Source of the DNA: Sutterella sp.
GTDB taxonomy: Bacteria > Pseudomonadota > Gammaproteobacteria > Burkholderiales > Burkholderiaceae_F
Reading direction: 5' to 3'
Assembly (NCBI GenBank): GCA_019418235.1
Contig: DYCH01000074.1
Location: 1 to 12,136 of the forward strand
DNA length: 12,136 nucleotides
Part shown: positions 4,652 through 12,089 of the stretch, piece after piece
Layout: each line of letters begins with the position of its first letter
Numbering within the stretch: the stretch's first letter is position 1
The notes under the pieces: generated by a model
What the model was told of the DNA's origin: nothing
Databases searched by the model: none
The model's input: the letters and a program-made list of their open reading frames with translations, nothing else
Position numbers and translations under genes: made by a program

Positions 4652-6445
4652 ATGCAAAATATTCGCAATTTTTCCATCATTGCCCACATTGACCACGGTA
4701 AGTCCACGTTGGCTGACCGCATCATTCATCGTTGCGGTGGCTTAAGTGATCGTGAAATGGAGTCCCAAGTGTTGGACTCGATGGATCTTGAAAAAGAACG
4801 CGGCATTACGATTAAGGCTCAAACGGCAGCTTTGAAGTACAAAGCTCAAGACGGTCAAGTCTATGAATTGAATTTGATCGACACGCCGGGGCACGTGGAC
4901 TTCTCTTACGAAGTTTCCCGTTCTTTGAGCGCCTGTGAAGGGGCTTTGTTGGTGGTTGACGCAACACAAGGCGTGGAAGCTCAAACGGTTGCCAACTGCT
5001 ACACGGCCATTGATTTGGGTGTCGAAGTGCTTCCGGTTCTCAATAAGATGGACTTAAATAGTGCCAATCCTGATGCGGCCAAGGAAGAAATCGAAGATGT
5101 GATCGGTATCGACGCAACGGATGCGGTGGCTTGTTCTGCCAAGACCGGTATGGGCGTTGATGAAATTCTTGAGCGCATCGTGCGTGATGTGCCGCCGCCC
5201 AAGGGCGACGAGGAAGCACCTCTTCAAGCGTTGGTGATCGACAGTTGGTTCGATAACTACGTGGGTGTGGTGATGTTGGTGCGTGTTGTCAACGGTCGTT
5301 TAAAGCCCAAGGATAAGATTTACTTGATGAGTACCGGTGCCAACCACTTGGTTGAGCAAGTCGGTAAATTCACACCGAAGTCAACGAGTTGTCCGGAATT
5401 GGTGGCAGGCGAAGTGGGCTTTGTGATCGCCGGCATTAAGGAATTGAAGGACGCTCGTGTGGGCGATACCATCACGTTGGTCAATAAGATGGCCACTGAA
5501 CCTTTGCCTGGCTTTAAGGAAGTTAAGCCTCAGGTGTTTGCCGGTCTCTATCCTGTTGAATCCAATCAGTACGAGGCCTTGCGTGACGCATTGACGAAGT
5601 TGCAACTCAATGACGCGGCTTTGCAATTTGAACCGGAAGTCTCTCAAGCGTTGGGCTTTGGTTTCCGTGCTGGTTTCTTAGGGCTCTTGCACATGGACAT
5701 CGTTCAAGAACGTCTTGAACGCGAATACGACATGGACTTGATCACGACGGCACCGTCCGTGGTCTATGAAGTCTTAAAGACCGATGGCGAATTGTTGCAA
5801 GTGGAAAACCCGTCCAAGCTTCCTTCGCCCGATAAGATTGCCGAAATTCGTGAACCGATTGATCGTGTGACGATTTTTGTGCCTGATGAATATGTCGGTA
5901 CGGTGATGAAGCTCTGTAACGAAAAGCGTGGCGTGCAAACGAATTTAGCTTACCACGGCCGTCAAGTGCACTTGACCTATGAGTTGCCGTTGGCTGAAAT
6001 CGTGTTGGACTTCTTTGATCGCTTAAAGTCTTTGACGCGCGGTTATGCCTCCATGGATTATGAGTTCTTGGAGTATCGTGCAGCAGACGTCGTGAAGGTT
6101 GATATGCTTATCAATGGGGATCGTGTGGATGCTTTGTCTTCCATCATCCACCGTTCGAATTCTGTACACCGTGGTCGTGAGATTGTGACGCGCTTGCGCA
6201 GTTTGATTCCGCGTCAAATGTATGACGTGGCCATCCAAGCGGCCATTGGTGCCAACATTATCGCTCGTGAAAACGTTAAGGCCTTGCGCAAGAACGTGCT
6301 AGCCAAGTGTTATGGCGGTGACATCACGCGTAAACGCAAGTTGTTGGAAAAGCAAAAAGCCGGTAAGAAGCGCATGAAGCAAGTGGGTTCTGTGGAAATC
6401 CCGCAAGAAGCCTTCTTGGCCATTTTGCAAGTTGATGAAAAATAA
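4652..6445 (+). CDS. lepA: Elongation factor 4, translational GTPase LepA
   Basis: LepA/EF4 is a ribosome-associated GTPase related to EF-G, implicated in back-translocation and in initiation and ribosome biogenesis. The 597-residue protein is at the usual length of about 599. The G domain shows AHIDHGKST (11-19), the switch motif GITIKAQ, DTPGH (77-81) with the catalytic His81, NKMD (131-134) and SAK (162-164). The LepA-specific C-terminal domain is intact, ending in a lysine/arginine-rich block around GDITRKRKLLEKQKAG that contacts tRNA and rRNA. The ATG at 4652 gives the conserved N-terminus NIRNFSIIAHIDHGK. An in-frame TTG at 4628 would add eight residues absent from relatives. This is the first gene of an eight-gene run. 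In many proteobacteria it is directly followed by lepB, as here, with 11 bases between them. Confidence 0.97.
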   Translation: MQNIRNFSIIAHIDHGKSTLADRIIHRCGGLSDREMESQVLDSMDLEKERGITIKAQTAALKYKAQDGQVYELNLIDTPGHVDFSYEVSRSLSACEGALLVVDATQGVEAQTVANCYTAIDLGVEVLPVLNKMDLNSANPDAAKEEIEDVIGIDATDAVACSAKTGMGVDEILERIVRDVPPPKGDEEAPLQALVIDSWFDNYVGVVMLVRVVNGRLKPKDKIYLMSTGANHLVEQVGKFTPKSTSCPELVAGEVGFVIAGIKELKDARVGDTITLVNKMATEPLPGFKEVKPQVFAGLYPVESNQYEALRDALTKLQLNDAALQFEPEVSQALGFGFRAGFLGLLHMDIVQERLEREYDMDLITTAPSVVYEVLKTDGELLQVENPSKLPSPDKIAEIREPIDRVTIFVPDEYVGTVMKLCNEKRGVQTNLAYHGRQVHLTYELPLAEIVLDFFDRLKSLTRGYASMDYEFLEYRAADVVKVDMLINGDRVDALSSIIHRSNSVHRGREIVTRLRSLIPRQMYDVAIQAAIGANIIARENVKALRKNVLAKCYGGDITRKRKLLEKQKAGKKRMKQVGSVEIPQEAFLAILQVDEK

Positions 6446-6456
6446 GAGGCCTTGTT

Positions 6457-7347
6457 GTGAATTTTTCTTTCTTTTTATTGGTGCTGACGATTGGCACGGG
6501 GATTCTCTGGGTTCTCGACAAATTTAAGTGGGCACCGGATCGCATTAAGCGTGCCAAGGCTGCAGTTGCTCAATTTGACGAAGATAACCGTACGGCCATT
6601 GACCGTGGTGATATCAGCGTTATCGGTGAGAGCCAAAGCCTGTACAACAAGTTAGCTGCACAACCGAAATGGATGGAATGGACGGGTGCTTTGTTCCCGG
6701 TCATTTTCTGTGTGTTTATTGTTCGCTCTTTCATTGTTGAACCCTTCCGTATTCCGTCGGGTTCGATGTTGCCGACTTTGCATGTGGGTGACTTTATTGC
6801 GGTCAATAAATACGAATACGGTATGAAGTTCCCGGTGTTGAATTGGCAAATTACCGAAGGTGTTGAACCCAAGCGCGGTGAAATTGCCGTCTTCAAGTAT
6901 CCGCTTGATCGCAACGTTGACTTCATTAAGCGCGTTGTCGGTGTGCCGGGAGATGAAATCCGTTACGTCGGGAAAAATCTTTATGTTAATGGCGAACTTC
7001 AAGGCAAGGTCGAAGACGGAACGTTCTTTGATAAAGACACGTACACCGATTTTACGAAGTACGAAGAAACGTTAAATGGCGTCAAGCACGCAATGATTGA
7101 AAATCCGAAGATGCCCTCCATGGCTCGTCCTGTGTACGGTCATAACGGGTTGGAACATTGTGTGTACAGTCGTGGCGACCTTGTTTGTAAGGTGCCGCAA
7201 GGTTATTACTTTATGATGGGCGATAACCGAGACAATTCTGCCGATAGCCGCTTCTGGGGTTTTGTGCCTCGCGAAGACCTTGTGGGCCGGGCCTTCTTTA
7301 TTTGGTTGAACTTTAGCGATTTGACCCGCATCGGTTCGCTCAAATAA
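6457..7347 (+). CDS. lepB: Signal peptidase I (LepB)
   Basis: This membrane-bound serine protease removes signal peptides from exported preproteins on the periplasmic face. The 296-residue protein has two predicted membrane segments, about residues 3-20 and 77-92, joined by a charged cytoplasmic loop. The catalytic Ser103 lies in PSGSMLPTL directly after the second segment, and the general base Lys159 is in FIKRVVGVPGD. The conserved GDNRDNSADSR box (255-265) is complete. Cys235 and Cys244 are placed where the E. coli enzyme has a disulfide pair. Translation starts at a GTG, seven bases after AAGAGG, which overlaps the lepA stop codon, so translational coupling is likely. The stop is followed at once by the strong GGAG of rnc. 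Confidence 0.96.
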   Translation: MNFSFFLLVLTIGTGILWVLDKFKWAPDRIKRAKAAVAQFDEDNRTAIDRGDISVIGESQSLYNKLAAQPKWMEWTGALFPVIFCVFIVRSFIVEPFRIPSGSMLPTLHVGDFIAVNKYEYGMKFPVLNWQITEGVEPKRGEIAVFKYPLDRNVDFIKRVVGVPGDEIRYVGKNLYVNGELQGKVEDGTFFDKDTYTDFTKYEETLNGVKHAMIENPKMPSMARPVYGHNGLEHCVYSRGDLVCKVPQGYYFMMGDNRDNSADSRFWGFVPREDLVGRAFFIWLNFSDLTRIGSLK

Positions 7348-7358
7348 GGAGAGTACAC

Positions 7359-8066
7359 ATGTTGCCGTTAGAGAGTTTGGAAGCAAAAATTGATTACGTC
7401 TTCCAAAACAAAAGCTTACTCAAGCGTGCCGTCACGCACCGTTCGTTCGGTGCTGAAAACAATGAACGTCTTGAGTTTTTGGGCGACTCCGTCTTAAATT
7501 GCGTGATTGGTCAAGCGCTTTTCTTACGTGATTCACACTTCAATGAAGGGTCTTTGTCTCGCGTTCGCGCTAACTTGGTGTGTCAAGATGCTTTGGCTGA
7601 AATTGCGAATCGTTTGGTTTTGTCGGACTACCTTCGTTTAGGCGAAGGCGAAATGAAAACGGGGGGCGCTCATCGTCCTTCGATTCAGTCCGATGCAATG
7701 GAAGCCATTTTCGGTGCCATCATGACCGAGAGCGGTTTTGATACCGCTAAGCGCGTGATCCTTCGTCTTTACGAACCGGTGCTCTCACAATTAACGCCGG
7801 AACGCATGGGCAAGGACTCTAAGACCTTATTGCAAGAATTCTTGCAAGCTCATCACTTGGGGTTACCTGAGTATCATGTGATTGACGTTCGAGGTGCTGC
7901 GCACGATCAAACGTTTGAAACAGAATGCCAAATCAAGAAATTAAATATTGCTGTGCGTGGGATCGGTAAGAGCCGTCGCATGGCTGAACAGGCAGCTGCT
8001 AAGGTTGCATTGAGTATGGCTGAAGAACATTTTGCTGCCAAGAAAAAGGGGGCACACCATGGATAA
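7359..8066 (+). CDS. rnc: Ribonuclease III
   Basis: RNase III cuts double-stranded RNA and takes part in 16S/23S rRNA maturation and mRNA turnover. The protein has 235 residues, slightly over the usual 226. The signature NERLEFLGDSV (35-45) supplies the metal-binding residues Glu36, Glu39 and Asp43, and SDAMEAIFGA supplies Asp112 and Glu115. All match the E. coli catalytic set. A double-stranded RNA-binding domain spans about residues 152-222, ending in the KSRRMAEQAAAKVAL helix. The C-terminal tail is short and basic (AAKKKGAHHG). AAGGAGAG just before the ATG is a strong ribosome-binding site. The last eight bases overlap the start of era, a classical rnc-era arrangement that implies coupled translation. 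In E. coli the enzyme represses its own operon by cutting the leader; I cannot show that here. Confidence 0.97.
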   Translation: MLPLESLEAKIDYVFQNKSLLKRAVTHRSFGAENNERLEFLGDSVLNCVIGQALFLRDSHFNEGSLSRVRANLVCQDALAEIANRLVLSDYLRLGEGEMKTGGAHRPSIQSDAMEAIFGAIMTESGFDTAKRVILRLYEPVLSQLTPERMGKDSKTLLQEFLQAHHLGLPEYHVIDVRGAAHDQTFETECQIKKLNIAVRGIGKSRRMAEQAAAKVALSMAEEHFAAKKKGAHHG

Positions 8067-8952
8067 ACCTAATTTCCGCTGTGGCTATATTGCCGTGGTC
8101 GGTCGCCCCAACGTGGGTAAGAGCACCTTGATCAATACCATGATCGGTGAAAAAGTCAGTATTACGAGTAAGAAACCGCAAACAACGCGTAACCGTGTTT
8201 TGGGCGTGGTCTCCACTGAATCGTCTCAGTTTGTTTTCGTTGACACCCCGGGCTTTCAAACCAAGCACGGTAATGCTTTGATTCGTGGTATGAATCGCTC
8301 TGTGCGTTCGACTTTGAGCGATACGGACGTGGTTGTGCTCTTGATTGAGAGCTCCGGCTGGCGTGCTGAAGACGAAAAGGTTTTGCAGTTGATCAATAAA
8401 GATGCCAAGAATGTTATCTTGGTGATCAACAAGGTTGACCTCATGAAGCAACGCGATGAGTTGTTGCCTTTGATGGCTCAATCCATGGAAAAATTCCCGT
8501 TTACGTGCATTGTGCCGGTTTCTGCTGAAAAGGGTCGTCAAGTGCCCGATTTAATGGCGGAAATTGAAAAACTCTTGCCGGAAAATCCGCCGTTCTTTGA
8601 TCCGGACATTTACACCGATAAGTCGCCACGTTTCTTAGCCAGTGAAATCATTCGTGAAAAGGCTTTCCGTTTGTTGGGTGACGAATTGCCCTACGGTATT
8701 GCCGTGACGATTGATAAGTGGCAAGAAGAAGGCAAAAAGGCTGAAATCATCGCAACCCTCATTGTTGAGCGCGATGCTCATAAGGGTATTGTGATTGGTG
8801 CAGCTGGTGAAAAATTGCGTGAAATCTCGCGCCTGGCTCGTATGGACATTGCCGAAATGTTGGGCAAACAAGTCTATTTGGAAGTTTGGGTTCGAGTCCG
8901 TAAGGGCTGGAACGATGATGCTCGAGCATTAAAGACCTTGGGCTACGAATAA
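8059..8952 (+). CDS. era: GTPase Era
   Basis: Era is an essential GTPase that binds the 3' end of 16S rRNA and checks 30S subunit maturation. The 297-residue protein has the G domain motifs GRPNVGKS (15-22), DTPG (62-65), NKVD (124-127) and SAEKG (155-159). A C-terminal KH domain carries the GAAG loop (247-250) in KGIVIGAAGEKL, which contacts RNA. I place the start at the ATG at 8059: it follows the run GGGGG, gives the conserved Era N-terminus, and overlaps the rnc stop by eight bases. An in-frame TTG 27 bases earlier would add residues inside rnc with no support. The gene is followed eight bases later by recO. Confidence 0.97.
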   Translation: MDKPNFRCGYIAVVGRPNVGKSTLINTMIGEKVSITSKKPQTTRNRVLGVVSTESSQFVFVDTPGFQTKHGNALIRGMNRSVRSTLSDTDVVVLLIESSGWRAEDEKVLQLINKDAKNVILVINKVDLMKQRDELLPLMAQSMEKFPFTCIVPVSAEKGRQVPDLMAEIEKLLPENPPFFDPDIYTDKSPRFLASEIIREKAFRLLGDELPYGIAVTIDKWQEEGKKAEIIATLIVERDAHKGIVIGAAGEKLREISRLARMDIAEMLGKQVYLEVWVRVRKGWNDDARALKTLGYE

Positions 8953-8960
8953 GAGTTTGA

Positions 8961-9677
8961 ATGGTTAACACCTCGGAACACTCCCACAATCGCCGCGTCA
9001 TGGATGATGCGGCGTTTGTGCTTCAAACGTGGGACTGGAAAGAAACCAGTCTCCTGGTGGAGTTTTTTACGTTAACGCACGGCAAAGTCGTGGCAGTTGC
9101 GCGGGGTGCGAAGCGCCCATCGAGTCACTTTCGAGGCATTTTGACCCCATTTTCTCCCTTAAAGATATCCTATACCGGTCAAAATGACGTTAAGAATCTC
9201 TCCAAAGCTCAGTGGATGGGAGGCTTTTTCCCGATTGAAGGGGAAGCGCTTTTCTCGGGCTTTTACATCAATGAGCTGTTGGTGAGACTTTTAGTGCGAG
9301 AAGATCCTCTGGACGGTCTTTTTGGTTCTTACGTTGAAGTGCTAAAGAACCTTGCCCAAAGTGATGAGAGTCATGAAGTGGCTTTGAGAACGTTTGAATT
9401 GGACTTAATGACGGCGTTAGGCTACGGATTGCCTGAAAGCGAGGAACCTTGGTTTTGGGATGGGGAAGAGTTAAAACCCATCGCTCAACGCCGATTCGAT
9501 TCCAACTCGCACTTGGTCATTCCAACGGAGATGATTGATCGACTTCGACGTCGAGATTTCTCTGATCCCGAAACATTGTCGTTTGCAAAGAAACTTTTGC
9601 GACCGATGATTACGCATTATGTGGGCGACAAACCCCTTAATACACGCCGCATTTTGCAAGAATATAAACGACTTTAA
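8961..9677 (+). CDS. recO: DNA repair protein RecO
   Basis: RecO works with RecF/RecR to load RecA onto SSB-coated single-stranded DNA and also anneals strands. The 238-residue protein is the usual length. The N-terminal OB fold is visible in AFVLQTWDWKETSLLVEFFT (18-37), where the W/Y-x-E-x-S-L pattern is typical, and in VVAVARGAKRPSSHFRGILTPF. A helical C-terminal region follows. I see no cysteine cluster, so this is the form without the zinc finger found in some RecO proteins. The ATG at 8961 is nine bases past the era stop with AAGAG just upstream. The alternative ATG at codon 14 lacks a ribosome-binding site. Codon use is less biased than in the surrounding genes (more CGA, TCC and GAG), which fits a low-abundance repair protein. 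Confidence 0.93.
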   Translation: MVNTSEHSHNRRVMDDAAFVLQTWDWKETSLLVEFFTLTHGKVVAVARGAKRPSSHFRGILTPFSPLKISYTGQNDVKNLSKAQWMGGFFPIEGEALFSGFYINELLVRLLVREDPLDGLFGSYVEVLKNLAQSDESHEVALRTFELDLMTALGYGLPESEEPWFWDGEELKPIAQRRFDSNSHLVIPTEMIDRLRRRDFSDPETLSFAKKLLRPMITHYVGDKPLNTRRILQEYKRL

Positions 9678-9694
9678 AAAAAGGAATAAATCCT

Positions 9695-10456
9695 ATGAAG
9701 ACCAAACTGTCTGTGAACCTCAATAAGATTGCTTTGATTCGTAATGCACGTGATGACGGTAACCCGTCGCCTTGCGAGTTTGGTCGTATTGCGCTTGAAA
9801 ATGGCGCAGCCGGTTTAACGGTGCATCCGCGCCCCGATCAACGCCATATTCGCGCTAGCGATGTGGCTCCCTTAGCCGAAGTTGTTAAGGCTTTCCCTGG
9901 TGCTGAGTACAACATCGAAGGTAATCCTTTTCATAATTTAATGGATCATGTTTTAACGACTCGCCCGCATCAAGCCACTTTTGTGCCCGATCAAGAAGGA
10001 CAAAAGACGTCAGACCATGGTTTTAATTTGGATGTGGATGGCGCGCGTGTGAAGCCTTTGATTGAAAAAGCCAAAGCCGCCGGTGTTCGCGTGAGTCTTT
10101 TCTTGGACCCTGAACCCTCTGAAATGGTGAAGGCCAAAGCCTTGGGAGCCGATCGCGTGGAGCTTTATACCGAAGGCTATGCCAAGGCCTATGGCACGGC
10201 AGACGAAGAAAAGGTCTTGGCTCGTTATGCGGCTGCTGCTCGCGCTGCTCATGAAGCAGGGTTAGGCGTGAACGCCGGTCACGATTTAAATTTGGAAAAT
10301 TTGGAAGCTTTGTTGGTGGCTTGTCGCTACATTGACGAAGTTTCCATCGGCCATGCTTTAACGGCAGAAGCGTTGCGTTACGGTATGGCAGAGACGATCC
10401 GTCGTTATGTGGCGATTTTGGATCGTGCTCATCAACGCATTAAGGACAGTGAATGA
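9695..10456 (+). CDS. pdxJ: Pyridoxine 5'-phosphate synthase (PdxJ), alternate subtype
   Basis: PdxJ condenses 1-deoxyxylulose 5-phosphate with 3-amino-1-hydroxyacetone phosphate to make pyridoxine 5'-phosphate, the last ring-forming step of the DXP-dependent vitamin B6 pathway. The 253-residue TIM-barrel protein shows SVNLNKIALIRNAR (6-19), TVHPRPDQRHIR (42-53) with His44, Arg46 and His51, NIEGNP (73-78) with Glu75, and NAGHDL (193-198) with His196. From memory, the NxNKIA, HPRPDxRHIR and NIEG patterns match the PdxJ version of Bacteroidetes and Xanthomonas. E. coli and Burkholderia instead have NIDHxAT and HLREDRRHI. The gene keeps the standard recO-pdxJ-acpS position, has AAGGA eight bases before the ATG, and its last four bases overlap acpS (ATGA), so it is functionally built into the operon. 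Confidence 0.94.
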   Translation: MKTKLSVNLNKIALIRNARDDGNPSPCEFGRIALENGAAGLTVHPRPDQRHIRASDVAPLAEVVKAFPGAEYNIEGNPFHNLMDHVLTTRPHQATFVPDQEGQKTSDHGFNLDVDGARVKPLIEKAKAAGVRVSLFLDPEPSEMVKAKALGADRVELYTEGYAKAYGTADEEKVLARYAAAARAAHEAGLGVNAGHDLNLENLEALLVACRYIDEVSIGHALTAEALRYGMAETIRRYVAILDRAHQRIKDSE

Positions 10457-10848
10457 TTTCAGGAATCGGTTGCGATGTTGTAGAACTCAAGCGCGTTGCC
10501 GACGTGTATGAAAAGCACGGAGAGCGCTTTGTTCATCGCATCTTAACAACAGAAGAACTTCCGCTTTTTAATAAACGTAAAGCTTTAGGTGAAGAACGTT
10601 TGCATGCGTTTTTAGCCTCCCGTTGGGCCGTTAAAGAAGCGATCTCCAAAGCCCTTGGAACGGGGATTACGGCTGAGGTGAGTTTCCATGCGATGGAAAT
10701 CCTTCACAATGCCTCGGGCGCTCCGATGGTGCTTTTTAAAGGAGAGCTTAAAGACCGCCTTCAAGAAGAAGGCATCTTTGTGCATGTCTCCATTACGGAT
10801 GAAAAAAACGTGGTAGCGGCTTTTGCTGTGGCTGAAAAGCGTTTCTAA
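10453..10848 (+). CDS. acpS: Holo-ACP synthase (AcpS)
   Basis: AcpS transfers the 4'-phosphopantetheine arm from CoA to Ser37 of ACP and so activates the carrier encoded at 2200. The 131-residue protein is near the usual length of about 126. GIGCDVVEL (4-12) holds the Mg-binding Asp8. FLASRWAVKEAISKALGTG (53-71) holds Glu62 and Lys65 in the conserved KEAxxKALG box. The late strand reads HVSITDE, a mild variant of the usual HxSxSH/DE. The ATG overlaps the pdxJ stop by four bases, giving tight translational coupling, as in many proteobacteria. The nagZ ribosome-binding site begins six bases after the stop. Confidence 0.95.
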   Translation: MISGIGCDVVELKRVADVYEKHGERFVHRILTTEELPLFNKRKALGEERLHAFLASRWAVKEAISKALGTGITAEVSFHAMEILHNASGAPMVLFKGELKDRLQEEGIFVHVSITDEKNVVAAFAVAEKRF

Positions 10849-10866
10849 GATTTGAGGAATTTGAAA

Positions 10867-11868
10867 ATGATGGGTCCCTTAGTATTGGACATTGAAGGTA
10901 CAAAATTAACCGACGCCGATCGTCGTCGCATTGCCCATCCGCTTTGCGGCATGGTGATTTTGTTTACGCGCAACTACGAAAGTCGTGAGCAACTCAAAGC
11001 CCTTTGCGATGAGATTCATGCCGTGAAAGACGGTGTTTTGATTGCCGTTGACCACGAAGGGGGGCGCGTGCAACGTTTCCGTGAAGGTTTTACGGAAATT
11101 CCGGCCATGGCCACTTTGGGGCAACGCTGGATTGATTCGCCTGAATCCACCTTAATGGCCGCTATGGCAACGGGCTACGTGATGGCCTCTGAACTTCGTG
11201 CCTGTGGTGTGGACTTTACCTTCGCTCCGTGCTTAGACATCAATTTCCAACGCAGTGAAATCATTGGTCACCGTGCCTTTAGTCACAATCCGCAATTGGT
11301 GACGCAATTGGCTTTGGGGATTGTTCAAGGCTTGCGTCAAGCTGGCATGAGCAACTGCGGCAAGCACTTCCCTGGTCACGGTTGGGTGAAGGCCGACAGT
11401 CACTTAGAGTTGCCCGTTGATGAGCGTCCCTTTGAACGTTTGTTGTTTGCTGACTTAAAGCCCTATCGTTGGATGTCCACGGCGTTGGACTCTGTGATGG
11501 CGGCGCACGTTTTGTATACGGCCATTGATGATAAACCTGCCGGTTTTTCTTCACATTGGTTAAAGAAAGTCTTGCGTGACGATTTGAAGTTTGCCGGTGT
11601 TGTTTTCTCGGATGATTTATCCATGAAGGGGGCCGTTGGTGTGGGAAGCGTTGTTGATCGCGCACAAATGGCCTTGGACGCAGGCTGCGATATGCTGATC
11701 ATCTGTAACGACTTTGCCGCAACGGATGAATTGTTGGACAATTTAACCTTTACGGATACGACTGAGCGCGCCTCGCGAGTCAAGCGCTTAGCGCCGATGG
11801 GAGACGCCTTGACTTGGGATGAACTTCAATCTAGCGCTTTATACCAATCCGCTAAAAAATTAATTTAG
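10867..11868 (+). CDS. nagZ: Beta-N-acetylhexosaminidase NagZ
   Basis: NagZ is a cytoplasmic glycoside hydrolase family 3 enzyme that trims N-acetylglucosamine from anhydromuropeptides during cell-wall recycling. In bacteria with AmpC its product signals beta-lactamase induction. The 333-residue protein is the usual length of about 340. Visible are AVDHEGGRVQRF, the substrate-binding KHFPGHG (166-172), the Asp-Ser-His catalytic element DSH with His179, and the nucleophile Asp249 in FSDDLSMKGA. I start at the ATG at 10867, eight bases after GAGGA. A TTG at 10852 would place the start upstream of that ribosome-binding site. The adjacent ATG at 10870 is possible. It is the last gene of the lepA run. 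No ampC or ampG is in the window. Confidence 0.94.
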   Translation: MMGPLVLDIEGTKLTDADRRRIAHPLCGMVILFTRNYESREQLKALCDEIHAVKDGVLIAVDHEGGRVQRFREGFTEIPAMATLGQRWIDSPESTLMAAMATGYVMASELRACGVDFTFAPCLDINFQRSEIIGHRAFSHNPQLVTQLALGIVQGLRQAGMSNCGKHFPGHGWVKADSHLELPVDERPFERLLFADLKPYRWMSTALDSVMAAHVLYTAIDDKPAGFSSHWLKKVLRDDLKFAGVVFSDDLSMKGAVGVGSVVDRAQMALDAGCDMLIICNDFAATDELLDNLTFTDTTERASRVKRLAPMGDALTWDELQSSALYQSAKKLI

Positions 11869-11897
11869 TTGGAAATCAAGGAGATAGATTCTAATTT

Positions 11898-11920
11898 TGA
11901 AATATCTTAAAAATATTTCA
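11898..11920. repeat. AT-rich inverted repeat after nagZ
   Basis: TGAAATAT (11898-11905) pairs with ATATTTCA (11913-11920) around a seven-base loop. It is AT-rich and has no following T run on the plus strand, so it is a poor intrinsic terminator. It lies just upstream of the tRNA promoter and could be part of an AT-rich upstream element, or a weak nagZ 3' end structure. Confidence 0.35.
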
Positions 11921-11929
11921 GAAAAGCGC

Positions 11930-11957
11930 TTGCAAATTTAGAATTTATTCTTAAAAT
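11930..11957 (+). promoter_or_regulatory. Promoter of the tRNA-Gly gene
   Basis: TTGCAA (11930-11935) and TAAAAT (11952-11957) are separated by 16 bases and resemble a sigma-70 promoter (4/6 and 5/6 matches). Transcription would start about six bases before the mature tRNA. The sequence upstream is A/T rich. Position and quality fit a strong stable-RNA promoter. Confidence 0.72.
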
Positions 11958-11969
11958 ACCAATCCTGTC

Positions 11970-12045
11970 GCGGGAATAGCTCAGTTGGTAGAGCGCAACC
12001 TTGCCAAGGTTGAGGTCGCGAGTTCGAGACTCGTTTCCCGCTCCA
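11970..12045 (+). tRNA. tRNA-Gly (anticodon GCC)
   Basis: A complete 76-base cloverleaf can be folded. The acceptor stem pairs GCGGGAA (11970-11976) with TTCCCGC (12035-12041). The D arm is GCTCAGTTGGTAGAGC. The anticodon stem CAACC/GGTTG encloses TTGCCAA with GCC at 12003-12005. The T arm contains GAGTTCGAGACTC, with TTCGAGA as the seven-base loop. The CCA end is encoded at 12043-12045. The anticodon GCC reads glycine codons GGC and GGU. The gene stands alone with its own promoter and terminator. Confidence 0.97.
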
Positions 12046-12054
12046 AATTTCTAA

Positions 12055-12089
12055 AGAGAGCTCTGATTTTTGTCAGGGCTCTTTTGTTT
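12055..12089 (+). terminator. Intrinsic terminator after tRNA-Gly
   Basis: AGAGCTCTGA (12057-12066) pairs with TCAGGGCTCT (12073-12082), with one T-G wobble, around a six-base loop. The run TTTTGTTT follows (12082-12089). It ends the tRNA transcript. The intron-like GTGCG begins at the very next base. Confidence 0.88.

Noticed and set aside
8032..8058. TTG start for era inside rnc
   Set aside because: The ATG at 8059 has a G-rich ribosome-binding site and gives the conserved Era N-terminus. The extension is rnc sequence in another frame.
10852..10866. TTG start for nagZ
   Set aside because: It lies upstream of and overlaps the GAGGA ribosome-binding site that correctly spaces the ATG at 10867.
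11878..11941. AAGGAG followed by a 14-codon TTG-started frame after nagZ
   Set aside because: The spacing of 13 bases is too long, the frame is tiny and AT-rich, and it overlaps the inverted repeat and the tRNA promoter.
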